A stretch of DNA of 64,000 nt from Kiritimatiellia bacterium. Its GTDB lineage: Bacteria; Verrucomicrobiota; Kiritimatiellia; JAFGHX01. This document shows positions 8,362-15,772 of this stretch, piece by piece (positions within the stretch are counted from its first letter, which is position 1; the number at the start of each line of letters is the position of its first letter). Both the position numbers and the translations under genes were made by a program. The DNA lies in the NCBI GenBank assembly GCA_016929905.1, contig JAFGHX010000447.1, positions 1-64,000 on the forward strand, given 5' to 3'. The notes below the pieces were generated by a model. That model made no database searches and was not told where the DNA came from. It saw only the letters and a list, made by a program, of their open reading frames with translations.

Positions 8362-9243
8362 ATGCCGATCGCCGTGAAATGCGTATGCGGAACCATCACC
8401 GAGTTCGAAGACCGGTTTGCGGGACAGGCCGTCACCTGTCCCGGCTGCCAAGGGCCTCTGACGGTGCCGGTCGACCCCCAGCACGCGATGCAGGCGCTGG
8501 CGAACACGATCAAGGAACTCGAGGCATACGTAGGGGAACAGGACAACGTGCGCAAGGACGCCGAGTTGCGCGGGGCCGGCATGACGCGCAAGACGAAAGC
8601 CGTCGGCATCGTGGCGGCGGTCTGCCTGGTCGGGTTCGCCCTATCCTTCTTCATCAGGGACGAGGCGCTGCTCGCCATGGCCGCCGTATTCGGTTCGATC
8701 GGCGCGCTGGTGCTGGGGCTTTGCTTCCTGGCCTCGTGGGCGCACGACCGCGCCGCGCGGCACATCCAGGATTGCGCCAAGCCGCAGAAAGCGCTCGGCC
8801 GGTTCCTCATGGCCGTGCGGTCGGGCCGATGCGCGCCGGCCTACGCCGCGCTGGTGCCGGCGGCGCGCCATGCGGGGCCCGTCGCGCCGCTGGAGCTGCA
8901 GAAGATCCCGCTGGCGCCGGAACCGCAACGCATCGAGGACGTGGACAGCTTCAAGCGGTACTGGAAGAGCGTCTTTCGCGGGCCGCAGAGCCAGAACCGT
9001 TCCGTCACGCTGCAGAGGGTGCGAAAGCTGAAAGATCTTCCCGCCGACACCGCCGTGGTGGAGGCGAAGTTGCGGTTCACCAGCTATCCGGCCTGGACGG
9101 CCGCGATCTTCGGCGCGCTCATTCTGGTCCTGATCCAGAAGCGCGAGACCAAGACCGTCCGCAAGCTCATGGTCCGCCGCGGCGGCATGTGGTTCCTGCT
9201 CAGCGGCGAGCTGGAGGGCGAACTCGACCGGCTGGCGGGTTGA
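8362..9243 (+). CDS. Zinc-ribbon membrane protein of unknown function
   Basis: A 293-residue protein I cannot assign to a characterised family. The N-terminus carries a CVC pair (residues 7 and 9) and a TCPGC pair (26 and 29), typical of a small zinc ribbon. A likely coiled segment follows (residues 45-65), then two adjacent transmembrane helices (about 80-130) and a soluble C-terminal domain containing another hydrophobic stretch (AAIFGALILVLI). The start at 8362 follows AGGAGG. Its last 44 bp overlap the 3-prime end of the convergent TIM-barrel gene, so the two messages can pair. Zinc-ribbon/two-helix proteins of this layout are common in PVC genomes. The function is unknown. Confidence 0.75.
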   Translation: MPIAVKCVCGTITEFEDRFAGQAVTCPGCQGPLTVPVDPQHAMQALANTIKELEAYVGEQDNVRKDAELRGAGMTRKTKAVGIVAAVCLVGFALSFFIRDEALLAMAAVFGSIGALVLGLCFLASWAHDRAARHIQDCAKPQKALGRFLMAVRSGRCAPAYAALVPAARHAGPVAPLELQKIPLAPEPQRIEDVDSFKRYWKSVFRGPQSQNRSVTLQRVRKLKDLPADTAVVEAKLRFTSYPAWTAAIFGALILVLIQKRETKTVRKLMVRRGGMWFLLSGELEGELDRLAG

Positions 9244-10102
9244 AACCGCGCAGGCGGGCGACGCGCCCTTTCGCGGGCACCTTAAGCGCCATGCCTTTCT
9301 CGACGAGCAGGTCGCGCAGCGCGATCACTTCGTCCACGGTCTCGTACCCCTCCTTCAACGCGCCGCAGTCTTCGATGTACTCGATGGCGACCGCGCCGCA
9401 GTAGCCGGATTCCAGGATCCGGTCGGCCATCCACGCGGTGTCCAGCCCGCCTTTGGCCATGGTCTCCTGGAAATGCCCGGCTCGCGCGTTTCGGAGGTGA
9501 ATGTGGCAGCTCCGTGCGAGCAGAGCGAGCGTCTGCTCGAGCGGGATGCGCTCGGCAATGTAGTGGCTCGGATCGTACGTCAGGGCCAGCCCGGGGCAAC
9601 GATCGAGAAGCTCGCCGGACTTGTCCGGGTAGACGGGAATCGCGCCGGCATGCGACTCGATGCCCAGCGTTACGCCGGACTCGCCGGCCAGTTCCACCAT
9701 CGCCCGCATCCGCCCGGCCAGCCGCTCCATCGCGGCGGGGTCGCCCGGGTCCTCCGCCCGGCCGGGTGAAACGCAGATGACGCGCGCGCCGACGGCTGCG
9801 GCCAGCGCACACGCCGCTTTGAGCGTGACAAGGTTTGTCCGGTGCCCGGCCTCGTCACACTGGGTCGGATTGTGCGTCCAGCCGAGATTCAGCGCGGGGC
9901 ACTGCAACCCGTGTTTCCGCAGCAGGCGGGCGAACCGCCGCGTTTCCGACTCCGGCGCCTCGCGCAGCACCGACGGCTTGATATGCCACGGCTCGTAGAC
10001 CAGCGGATCGACGGCGCCAAAACCCAGTTCCGCGATAACCCGACAGGCCTCCTCCAGGCTCTTCGAACTGCGAATCCCGCTCGAACAGGCGATCGTGATC
10101 AT
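9200..10102 (-). CDS. Sugar phosphate isomerase/epimerase (xylose isomerase-like TIM barrel)
   Basis: A 300-residue AP-endonuclease-2-type TIM barrel, the superfamily of xylose isomerase and sugar epimerases. The signature elements are a strand MITIACSSGIRS, LGIESHAG near the middle with a metal-binding glutamate and histidine, LALTYDPSHY, HIHLRNARAGHF and AVAIEYIED with a late catalytic glutamate. The start at 10102 follows AGGAGA. It is the last of three minus-strand genes (isomerase-like, epimerase, this gene) transcribed away from the GntR-type regulator at 12279. The substrate is unknown, probably a keto-sugar or inosose. The C-terminus runs past the usual barrel end into an Arg/Pro-rich tail that overlaps the convergent gene by 44 bp. 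Confidence 0.85.
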   Translation of the reverse strand: MITIACSSGIRSSKSLEEACRVIAELGFGAVDPLVYEPWHIKPSVLREAPESETRRFARLLRKHGLQCPALNLGWTHNPTQCDEAGHRTNLVTLKAACALAAAVGARVICVSPGRAEDPGDPAAMERLAGRMRAMVELAGESGVTLGIESHAGAIPVYPDKSGELLDRCPGLALTYDPSHYIAERIPLEQTLALLARSCHIHLRNARAGHFQETMAKGGLDTAWMADRILESGYCGAVAIEYIEDCGALKEGYETVDEVIALRDLLVEKGMALKVPAKGRVARLRGFNPPAGRVRPPARR

Positions 10103-10184
10103 GGTGTCTCCTGTGGCGGTACAGTATGCCTGCACTGACGGTCACGTAGGCAGTGCCTGTATGTCGATCCGAACGCCGCTACCC

Positions 10185-11147
10185 TCACGCCGGCGCCACA
10201 GCGAGCTCCTGTTCCATGCGCCACGAGTGACGCGGCGCATAGCCCAGCTTCTCGCGGGCCTTGCGGATGGTAATCAGGCCCTCGGTGCCCTGCAGATTGG
10301 ACGCCATCCGCGCCAGGTCCGGATAGTGACGCGCCACGACCACCGACGCCTCCTCCGAATACTTGCTGTCGGTCGCGATGTAGAACGCCTCGAACGGTTC
10401 GAGCCCTTCGGCCTCGAGGGCCAGCCGGCAGACAAGCGCCACGTCGCGCACGTCCACGTACTGGTGAGTCGTACCGACCGGTCCGCCTTTGTAGCCGGGC
10501 CGGGCCGGCGGATTGTACGTACCCGCGCCCAGGCCGCCGGCGGTTCCGCGAGCCGTCTGATGGTCGATCCCCATCAGCCGCAGCGCCACGGCCCGAATGT
10601 CATAGGCACGACTGTACGCCTTCAGAATCTCTTCGCAAAGCAGTTTGGACAGGCCGTACGAGTCCTCCGGACGCAGCGGATGCGCCTCGTCGATCGGGAG
10701 GTAATCCACCGCAAACGGTGTGCCGCTGATCCGGTTGCCGAGCCCCAGCACGTAGAAGGTGGACGCGAAGACCACCTTGCGGACCCCGAGCCGGCGCGCG
10801 GCCTCCATGAGGCTGTAGGTCCCCATGGTATTGGTCCGCATCGTCTCGTCCTCGGCGTACTTGCGCCGGGCCGCCCACGGCGACGGCCACTGGTCCGACG
10901 GACCGGGCAGCGCGCCGAGGTGCACGATCGCGTCCGCCTGCGCATGGTTGAGCGCGCGCATGCAGTCGCCCAACGCGTCCAGATCGCCGAGCACAAACGG
11001 CAAATCCGTCCGCCATGGAAACGTCGGGTGCTCTTCGGGCAGGGCCTTGTCGAACAGCGTCACGCGGTAGCCGTGTTGCGCCAACTCCTTGGCCGCAAAC
11101 TCGGCCGCCGCGCCGCCGCCACCGGTAATCAGTACGTTGGTGTGCAT
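10185..11147 (-). CDS. NAD-dependent epimerase/dehydratase
   Basis: A 320-residue extended short-chain dehydrogenase. The N-terminal Rossmann strand VLITGGGGAAAEF binds NAD, and the catalytic YGLSK (YxxxK) occurs in the middle with an upstream serine strand VVFASTFYV. It acts on a sugar, probably a nucleotide sugar or uronate. The later QYVDVRDVALVC motif is typical of family members. The start at 11147 follows GGAGAACAAG. The gene lies 45 bp after one TIM-barrel gene and 82 bp before another, a typical three-gene sugar-modification operon. Uronate dehydrogenase is one possible specific activity, but no residue here proves it. Confidence 0.87.
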   Translation of the reverse strand: MHTNVLITGGGGAAAEFAAKELAQHGYRVTLFDKALPEEHPTFPWRTDLPFVLGDLDALGDCMRALNHAQADAIVHLGALPGPSDQWPSPWAARRKYAEDETMRTNTMGTYSLMEAARRLGVRKVVFASTFYVLGLGNRISGTPFAVDYLPIDEAHPLRPEDSYGLSKLLCEEILKAYSRAYDIRAVALRLMGIDHQTARGTAGGLGAGTYNPPARPGYKGGPVGTTHQYVDVRDVALVCRLALEAEGLEPFEAFYIATDSKYSEEASVVVARHYPDLARMASNLQGTEGLITIRKAREKLGYAPRHSWRMEQELAVAPA

Positions 11148-11192
11148 CTTGTTCTCCTCTCTTCTTCCCGCGGCGGGAAAAGGGCCGCCCGG

Positions 11193-12107
11193 TCACCCCA
11201 CCGCCGCCACCGGCTCGATGTGCGCGGCGCACGCGACGCGCCGCAGGTACGCCAGGCTCCTTTGAAACACGTAAGCGTTCTGTTCCTCCGAACTGCGTTG
11301 CGGGTCTTTCGGCACCCAGCCGAACTCGATCAACAGGTGCAAGCCCCGTGCGTGCGGCGACCGCGCGGCGAGCTGCTCGAGCACCCACGGGATATCGACG
11401 TGCCCGTCACCCAGCGCGCAGCCGACCACGCCAAAACACACCGTTCTGCGCGGATCGTCGTCGACAATCTTCATGTCCTTGATGTGTGTCGTGATCGTCA
11501 GCGGCGCGAGATGCTCGACGTCCTCGTGCGGATGCGTGAAGACCGTGAACCCGTTGCCCGTATCGAGCGCCGCGCCAACGTTGGAGGAGCCCACCCCATG
11601 CAGGATCTCGGCCAACTGCCGGCCCGTGAAGTCGCAGTGGTTTTCGACGGCGAGCAGCATGTCGCGGTCTTCAACCATGCGCGCCGCCTCCCTCAATGCG
11701 CGCGTCAGATGGCGCAGGTGGTCCGCAAGCGGCATGGCCAGGTTGAATCGGCTGGTCCGGACGTTCAGCCGGCCGTAGCCGGTGCGCAGAATGCGCGTAC
11801 CCAGCGCCCGCGCCACGCCGATCCGCCCGGCCAAGACGTCGCGCGCCTGCTTCGCGTCCGGCCCGCACAGGTCGAACACGCACCGGAAAGCCGATACCTC
11901 CAGTTCGATCCCGCGCGCGCGGGCAAACTCACCCAGCGGCCGCACCACGCCGGGGTCGTCCGGCAACGCGTCGGTGCCGCCGCCGAACGCGTCCAGGCCG
12001 GCCGCCGCCGCCTGCTCCAGGCACCATCGGTACTGCCCGGGCCCGTCAAGCTCCTTCGGCGGCGAGACACACAAGCCCGCCGCGCCGATCCGCATCCCCT
12101 CTTTCAT
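11193..12107 (-). CDS. Sugar phosphate isomerase/epimerase (TIM barrel)
   Basis: A 304-residue protein of the xylose isomerase-like TIM-barrel family. Visible motifs are MRIGAAGLCVSP at the first strand, MLLAVENHCDF (metal-binding glutamate and histidine), VGAALDTGNGFT, ITTHIKDMKIV (histidine and aspartate) and LLIEFGWV with the final glutamate. The start at 12107 is preceded by GGGAGGA. A longer frame to 12173 would begin in Arg/Gly-rich noncoding-like sequence. It is the first gene of the three-gene operon and is divergent from the tandem GntR-type regulator, which probably controls it. The substrate is not predictable. Confidence 0.85.
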   Translation of the reverse strand: MKEGMRIGAAGLCVSPPKELDGPGQYRWCLEQAAAAGLDAFGGGTDALPDDPGVVRPLGEFARARGIELEVSAFRCVFDLCGPDAKQARDVLAGRIGVARALGTRILRTGYGRLNVRTSRFNLAMPLADHLRHLTRALREAARMVEDRDMLLAVENHCDFTGRQLAEILHGVGSSNVGAALDTGNGFTVFTHPHEDVEHLAPLTITTHIKDMKIVDDDPRRTVCFGVVGCALGDGHVDIPWVLEQLAARSPHARGLHLLIEFGWVPKDPQRSSEEQNAYVFQRSLAYLRRVACAAHIEPVAAVG

Positions 12108-12220
12108 CACGCCGATCCTCCCGCGCCTGCCTTCGCGGCCGGCTCTGCCCGTTGGCCACTCTCCGGACCGCACTACGCCACCAGTCCCGCGCCCTTTCGC
12201 GCAACCCTATCCGTCCGGGG

Positions 12221-12250
12221 TTGTCTTCGGCCATACGGAATAGGTATACT
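12221..12250 (+). promoter_or_regulatory. Sigma-70-type promoter for the tandem-GntR regulator
   Basis: TTGTCT at 12221-12226 and TATACT at 12245-12250 are separated by 18 bp and end 28 bp before the regulator start. This is the best promoter match in the 171-bp divergent spacer. Confidence 0.6.
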
Positions 12251-12278
12251 TTGAACATCGAGACAGGCAAGACAGGTA

Positions 12279-13763
12279 GTGAGGTGCATGAAGGAAAAGG
12301 CGTCAGACCGGGTCGAACAATGGGTGGCGACGTTTCTGGCGGACGCGGCGCCGGGCGCAAGACTGCCGGGCGACCGGGACCTGGCCGCGCGGCTGGGCCT
12401 CTCGGAACGGACGGTGCGCAGCGTGCTGTCCGAGCTGCACCGGCGGGGGTTGGTGCGGCGACTTCAAGGCAGCGGCACCTACGTCCCGGGCGAACCGGAG
12501 GAGGCGGCGAGCGAGCGCGGCCCGGTCTCTTCGGGTGAGGCTGTGGCGGACTGGGTGCACCGCGCGATGGCGGCGGGCGAACTGAAGCGCGGCGAAGCGC
12601 TCCCGCCGATCAAGCGGGTAGCAGCCCGTTTTCACGTTGCGCGCCGTACGGTGATCGCCGCCTACCGCCGGCTGGTCGGCGAGGGGTACGTGCAGAAGAT
12701 CGGCAAATCGTTCTGGGTCGGCGATTTCAAATCGCTGCTCGCGCCCGGCGGGAACAGGGAGGTGTTCGTCTTCAACTGCGAGTCGGAGGATTTCAGCGCC
12801 ATCTTCTCGCACCCGGTCCTGGGTCGTGCGTACGAGCGGATGGTGGACGAGCTTTTCGAGTGCGGCTATTCCGTCCTGTACGAAAACGTCGCGGCGCTCC
12901 CGTCGCTGGCCGGACGCTGGCTGAGACGGCGCGCGGTGCCGCACGCCCTGTTCTTCTGCGGACTGCACGAGGCCGAACCGGTCGAGCCGTTGTGCGCCCA
13001 GATCCGGCGCCTGCGCCGGGCGTCGCCGCAGAGCCCGCCCGCCCCGCGTGCGCTGCTGGCGCTGACGTCAAGACTCAGCCCGGGCCTGCCGCGCGACGTT
13101 CTGCTGCTGATGTGGGGCAACGTGCTGACGCAGATCGCGCATGAGGCCGCGCGCTATTGCGTGGCCGGCGGGTTCAAGACGGCGCACCTCTATTTTCACG
13201 AACGGCGACAGGGCCCGACCGGTGACAGCACGATCATGAAGACCTGGGCCGAGATCAGACAGGCGGACCCGGCCCTCACCGTACGGGTCGTGGTGCAGCC
13301 GGCCGCGCGGCGCGAATCGCGCCCAAGCTTCCTCGCCCGCACGGAGTCGCTGCTGGCGTACGCCGCCGACTACTCCCACAAGTTCGGACGCCGCATTCCC
13401 GTTCCGACCGTGGCGCGAGACATTGTCGTGACCCACGATCCGGCCGGCGTCTTCGCGCAAGTCGCGCAGCATCCGTCTCTGCATGTCTTCCCCTTCGCCG
13501 CCGAGGCCGCCGAGGCGCTCGCCCGGGCGCAGGCGCAGGGCCTGGCCGTGCCGCAGAGCGTGTCAATCGTGACGCTGCAGGACGACCCCGCTTACCTGAC
13601 CAAAGGGCTGGCCCACTGCGGGATCGACTGCAACAGCGCCGGCTACGTGATGGCACACGCCCTGATCGGCGACATCCCCGTCGCGCGCACGCGGCGCGGG
13701 TTCCTCAAGCTGAAGAGCAGGCTCATCGAACGCCAAACCGCGCGTCCGCCCGCGCAGCATTAG
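12279..13763 (+). CDS. Transcriptional regulator with two GntR-type winged helices
   Basis: A 494-residue regulator of unusual layout. A first GntR-type winged helix spans about residues 5-70 (GARLPGDRDLAARLGLSERTVRSVL, then GSGTYVPG). A second complete one spans about 85-150 (GEALPPIKRVAARFHVARRTVIAAYRRL, then KSFWVG). The remainder (160-480) has the strand/helix rhythm of a LacI/periplasmic-binding sensor, including a late SVSIVTLQDDP segment like the SIVG..D of that family. The divergent partner operon encodes two isomerases and an epimerase. The start is either GTG at 12279 or ATG at 12288; neither has an ideal ribosome site. The 3-prime end overlaps the convergent DAHP synthase frame by 201 bp. 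Confidence 0.8.
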   Translation: MRCMKEKASDRVEQWVATFLADAAPGARLPGDRDLAARLGLSERTVRSVLSELHRRGLVRRLQGSGTYVPGEPEEAASERGPVSSGEAVADWVHRAMAAGELKRGEALPPIKRVAARFHVARRTVIAAYRRLVGEGYVQKIGKSFWVGDFKSLLAPGGNREVFVFNCESEDFSAIFSHPVLGRAYERMVDELFECGYSVLYENVAALPSLAGRWLRRRAVPHALFFCGLHEAEPVEPLCAQIRRLRRASPQSPPAPRALLALTSRLSPGLPRDVLLLMWGNVLTQIAHEAARYCVAGGFKTAHLYFHERRQGPTGDSTIMKTWAEIRQADPALTVRVVVQPAARRESRPSFLARTESLLAYAADYSHKFGRRIPVPTVARDIVVTHDPAGVFAQVAQHPSLHVFPFAAEAAEALARAQAQGLAVPQSVSIVTLQDDPAYLTKGLAHCGIDCNSAGYVMAHALIGDIPVARTRRGFLKLKSRLIERQTARPPAQH

Positions 13764-14798
13764 CCGGCGGTGCGCGTGCCGGAGCATGCGCTCCGTCGTG
13801 GCCCAGTCCACACAGGCATCGGTGATGGAGATCCCGTACCGCAGGCCGGCCGGGCCTGCGCCGAGTTCCTGCCGGCCCGGGTACAGGTAGCTCTCCGCCA
13901 TGACGCCGATCAACGCATCGTCGCCCGCCGTGCGCCGGCCGATCACCTCCTGCCAGACGGCTTCCTGCCGCTCGTGCCGCTTGCCCGAATTGGCGTGGCT
14001 GCAGTCCACGACCAGAACGGGGTCCAGCCCGGCTGCGCTCAAGAGCCGGCGCGCCTGCCGAATGCCCGCTTTGCCGTGGTTTACGCCCGATTCCCCGCCC
14101 CGCAGCACGACGTGGCCCCACGGGTTCCCGCGCGTGCGCAGGGCGCAACACCGTCCGTCCTCGTCGATGGCAAGCGACGTCTGCGGATGCCGGATCGCCC
14201 GGACCGCATTGACGGCTGCGCGAACGTTGCCCGCCGTGTTGTTCTTCACCCCGACGGCCATCGGCAGGCCGCTCGCCATCTGGCGATGCGGCTGCGATTC
14301 GGCCGTCCGCGCCCCGATCGCCGCCCAGCTCACCAGGTCGCCGACGTACGCGTGCAGGGCCGGACTCAGCATCTCGACCGCGACCGGCATACCCAGCGCC
14401 GTGATCCGCCGCAGAACCCGCCGCACCAGCCGCAGCCCGCCCGCCAGATCCTCGGATGCGTCCAGCGCCGGATCGTGCAGCAGGCCCCGCCAACCCGTGA
14501 CCGTGCGCGGCTTCTCGACGTAGGCGCGCATCACCACGCAGAGCGTGGCCGCCAGCTCGAGGCGCAGCCCGTTCAAACGCCGGGCATACTCCAGCGCGCC
14601 GGCCGGATCGTGTATCGAGCACGGCCCGACGATCACCAGCAGCCGCCGGTCACACCGCCCGACGATGCGCCGGATCGCTGCACGCCCCTCGCCAACCGCC
14701 GCCAGACTCCGCGCGCCCGGCGGCAGTTCCGCCTTGAGCGCACGCGGCGACGGCAAAGCGACCGTCCCTCGAATATTCACCCATTCGCTCGTCTGCAT
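13563..14798 (-). CDS. aroF: DAHP synthase (class I, AroF/G/H type)
   Basis: 3-deoxy-7-phosphoheptulonate synthase, 411 residues, condenses phosphoenolpyruvate with erythrose 4-phosphate as the first step of aromatic biosynthesis. Diagnostic motifs are LVIVGPCSIHDP, the VEKPRTVTGWRGL loop, MAVGVKNNTAG, VVLRGGESGVNHG and VVDCSHANSGK, ending in YGISITDACVDW. The start at 14798 follows GGGAGGGAG. Enzymes of this class usually have about 350 residues and stop soon after the ITDAC helix. Here about 65 extra residues run antisense through the end of the GntR-type gene, so the natural stop may have been lost. Upstream lie two aromatic leader peptides with terminators, strong evidence for control by attenuation. 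The symbol could equally be aroG or aroH. Confidence 0.93.
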   Translation of the reverse strand: MQTSEWVNIRGTVALPSPRALKAELPPGARSLAAVGEGRAAIRRIVGRCDRRLLVIVGPCSIHDPAGALEYARRLNGLRLELAATLCVVMRAYVEKPRTVTGWRGLLHDPALDASEDLAGGLRLVRRVLRRITALGMPVAVEMLSPALHAYVGDLVSWAAIGARTAESQPHRQMASGLPMAVGVKNNTAGNVRAAVNAVRAIRHPQTSLAIDEDGRCCALRTRGNPWGHVVLRGGESGVNHGKAGIRQARRLLSAAGLDPVLVVDCSHANSGKRHERQEAVWQEVIGRRTAGDDALIGVMAESYLYPGRQELGAGPAGLRYGISITDACVDWATTERMLRHAHRRLMLRGRTRGLAFDEPALQLEEPAPRARDGDVADQGVCHHVAGAVAVDPAVGQPFGQVSGVVLQRHD

Positions 14799-14801
14799 GC
14801 T

Positions 14802-14869
14802 CCCTCCCTTCCATCCCCCCACTCTTCCATCCTTCCACTCTTCCATCCTTCCATATCTTCCAACCTTCC
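14802..14869. repeat. Array of 8-bp units (CCTTCCAC/CCTTCCAT), second locus
   Basis: Degenerate tandem octamers of the same type as at 7111 directly precede the DAHP synthase start. On the minus strand they read as GGAAGG-rich sequence, and the last copies merge with the gene ribosome-binding site. Confidence 0.8.
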
Positions 14870-14928
14870 GGCGCACCTCACGGGCGCGCGGCCCCCGCGC
14901 GTCCCGTGCAGGGGCTGGTTCGGCTCCG

Positions 14929-15085
14929 CATCGTTGTCTCGATGGTTGTCCCGATCGTTGTCCGGTTCTGAATCGTCGCGCGTAGTCGTCGTCCGTAATC
15001 GTCAACCGATTTCACCCACGGTCATGATCGGACGCCAGGGATTCGGTCGACGACCACGCGCGACGATTACGGACGACGATTTCCG
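14929..15085. repeat. Inverted arrays of about 12-bp units
   Basis: The left half carries degenerate ATCGTCGCGCGT-type units. The right half carries the reverse complement (CGCGACGATTACG-type units). A short spacer sits between. This lies in the untranslated leader between the second attenuator and the DAHP synthase gene. The same unit type recurs around 33824-34062. Confidence 0.65.
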
Positions 15086-15123
15086 GATCCAACTTCCAAC
15101 CTTCCATTCGCACCACGCCCAAC

Positions 15124-15155
15124 AAAAAAAGCCCCCGGTGTCTCCACCGGGGGCT
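15124..15155 (-). terminator. Attenuator terminator B
   Basis: A perfect 11-bp GC-rich stem (AGCCCCCGGTG with CACCGGGGGCT) closes a GAGA tetraloop and is followed on the minus strand by a run of seven T. It lies 33 bp after the stop of leader peptide B. CCGGGGGCT at the end of that peptide is fully complementary to the 5-prime arm, so a competing antiterminator can form. Confidence 0.9.
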
Positions 15156-15187
15156 GATGAACGCACGCGGCGCGCGTGCGACGCCGG

Positions 15188-15277
15188 CTAGCCCCCGGCA
15201 TCAGGGGCGTAGAAAAAGAAATACCAGCCGCTCTGTTCGGCCGGCACCCGCTCACTCAACCGTGCAATAAGCCGCAT
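15188..15277 (-). CDS. Aromatic leader peptide B
   Basis: A 29-codon frame ending in SGWYFFFYAPDAGG, with six consecutive Trp, Tyr and Phe codons just before its stop. It lies 33 bp before terminator B and upstream of the DAHP synthase gene. The GCCCC directly after the aromatic codons can pair with GGGGGC at the peptide end, and that GGGGGC can alternatively pair with the terminator 5-prime arm. This is the classic 1-2/2-3/3-4 attenuator layout: ribosomes stalled on scarce aromatic aminoacyl-tRNA would favour the antiterminator. The start at 15277 has a G-rich upstream region derived from the octamer repeat; an internal start is possible. Confidence 0.82.
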   Translation of the reverse strand: MRLIARLSERVPAEQSGWYFFFYAPDAGG

Positions 15278-15280
15278 CCC

Positions 15281-15401
15281 GCCACCCTTCCACCCTTCCA
15301 CCCTTCCACCCTTCCATTCTTCCACCCTTCCACCCTTCCACCCTTCCACTCTTCCACCCTTCCACCCTTCCACCCTTCCATTCTTCCATTCTTCCATTCC
15401 A
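15281..15401. repeat. Long array of 8-bp units (CCTTCCAC) between the two attenuators
   Basis: About fifteen tandem octamers with few changes separate terminator A from leader peptide B. On the minus strand they read GTGGAAGG and place a ribosome-site-like sequence before peptide B. This is the largest array of this unit in the window. Such arrays can change length by slippage. Confidence 0.9.
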
Positions 15402-15432
15402 CCGCTCGGCCGATCGCCCATCGACTCACGCC

Positions 15433-15466
15433 AAAAAAAAAGCCCCCGGTGTTTCCACCGGGGGCT
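15433..15466 (-). terminator. Attenuator terminator A
   Basis: A perfect 11-bp stem identical to terminator B (AGCCCCCGGTG with CACCGGGGGCT) closes a GAAA tetraloop and is followed on the minus strand by eight or nine T. It begins 15 bp after the stop of leader peptide A. CCGGGGGG inside the peptide A coding sequence can pair with the 5-prime arm as an antiterminator. Confidence 0.92.
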
Positions 15467-15481
15467 GAACGCCCGCGCCCG

Positions 15482-15553
15482 TCAAGGCATACGGGTTCCG
15501 CCACCCCCCGGCGGGGGGCCATAGAAGAAGAACCAGTATGTCCTTACGCTCAT
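15482..15553 (-). CDS. Aromatic leader peptide A
   Basis: A 23-residue peptide beginning MSVRTYWFFFYGPPPGG, with Tyr-Trp-Phe-Phe-Phe-Tyr in a row. It lies 13 bp from a strong promoter and 15 bp before terminator A. Immediately after the aromatic codons the message holds CCCCCCG then CCGGGGGG, which form hairpin 1-2, while CCGGGGG also complements the terminator 5-prime arm (2-3). It is the promoter-proximal of two consecutive aromatic attenuators ahead of the DAHP synthase. No good ribosome site precedes the ATG; the predicted transcript starts only about three bases upstream, so translation may be essentially leaderless. Confidence 0.88.
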   Translation of the reverse strand: MSVRTYWFFFYGPPPGGGGTRMP

Positions 15554-15562
15554 CTTGCCCGA

Positions 15563-15591
15563 ACTATACCAAACTCCACCGCACACGTCAA
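15563..15591 (-). promoter_or_regulatory. Sigma-70-type promoter of the DAHP synthase leader
   Basis: On the minus strand TTGACG (15591-15586) and TATAGT (15568-15563) are separated by exactly 17 bp. The predicted start is near 15556, three bases before the ATG of leader peptide A. Confidence 0.85.
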
Positions 15592-15651
15592 ACGAGACTG
15601 TCGAAAAAGAGCCGGCGGATGCCGGCCGGACGGCTCGCGAGGAGAGCCTGT

Positions 15652-15748
15652 CTCAAAACCCAGACTGTCGGGCGCCACACGCCTTACGGCGTTAACTACA
15701 AACGCCACATCTTGTGGTTTCAGCTGTTTGTAGTTAAGCCCGTGGCGA
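15652..15748. repeat. Dispersed imperfect palindrome (TACAAACG family), copy 1
   Basis: Contains ACGCCTTACGGCGTTAAC, CTACAAACG and the matching GTTTGTAGTTAAGCCCGT arm. The same sequence occurs in reverse orientation at 32341-32467, and half of it at 48428-48540. It lies just upstream of the aromatic leader promoter and downstream of the AraC gene. Confidence 0.75.
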
Positions 15749-15772
15749 AGGCAGGTTCCACCCGCGCCGGGT

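Noticed and set aside
13770-15191. Plus-strand frame of 473 codons opposite the DAHP synthase
   Set aside because: Antisense shadow without family motifs; the minus strand carries clear DAHP synthase motifs.
15188-15522. Glu/Trp/Lys-rich minus-strand frames across the octamer array (GGRVEGWK repeats)
   Set aside because: Period-8 peptides produced by translating 8-bp DNA repeats; not proteins.
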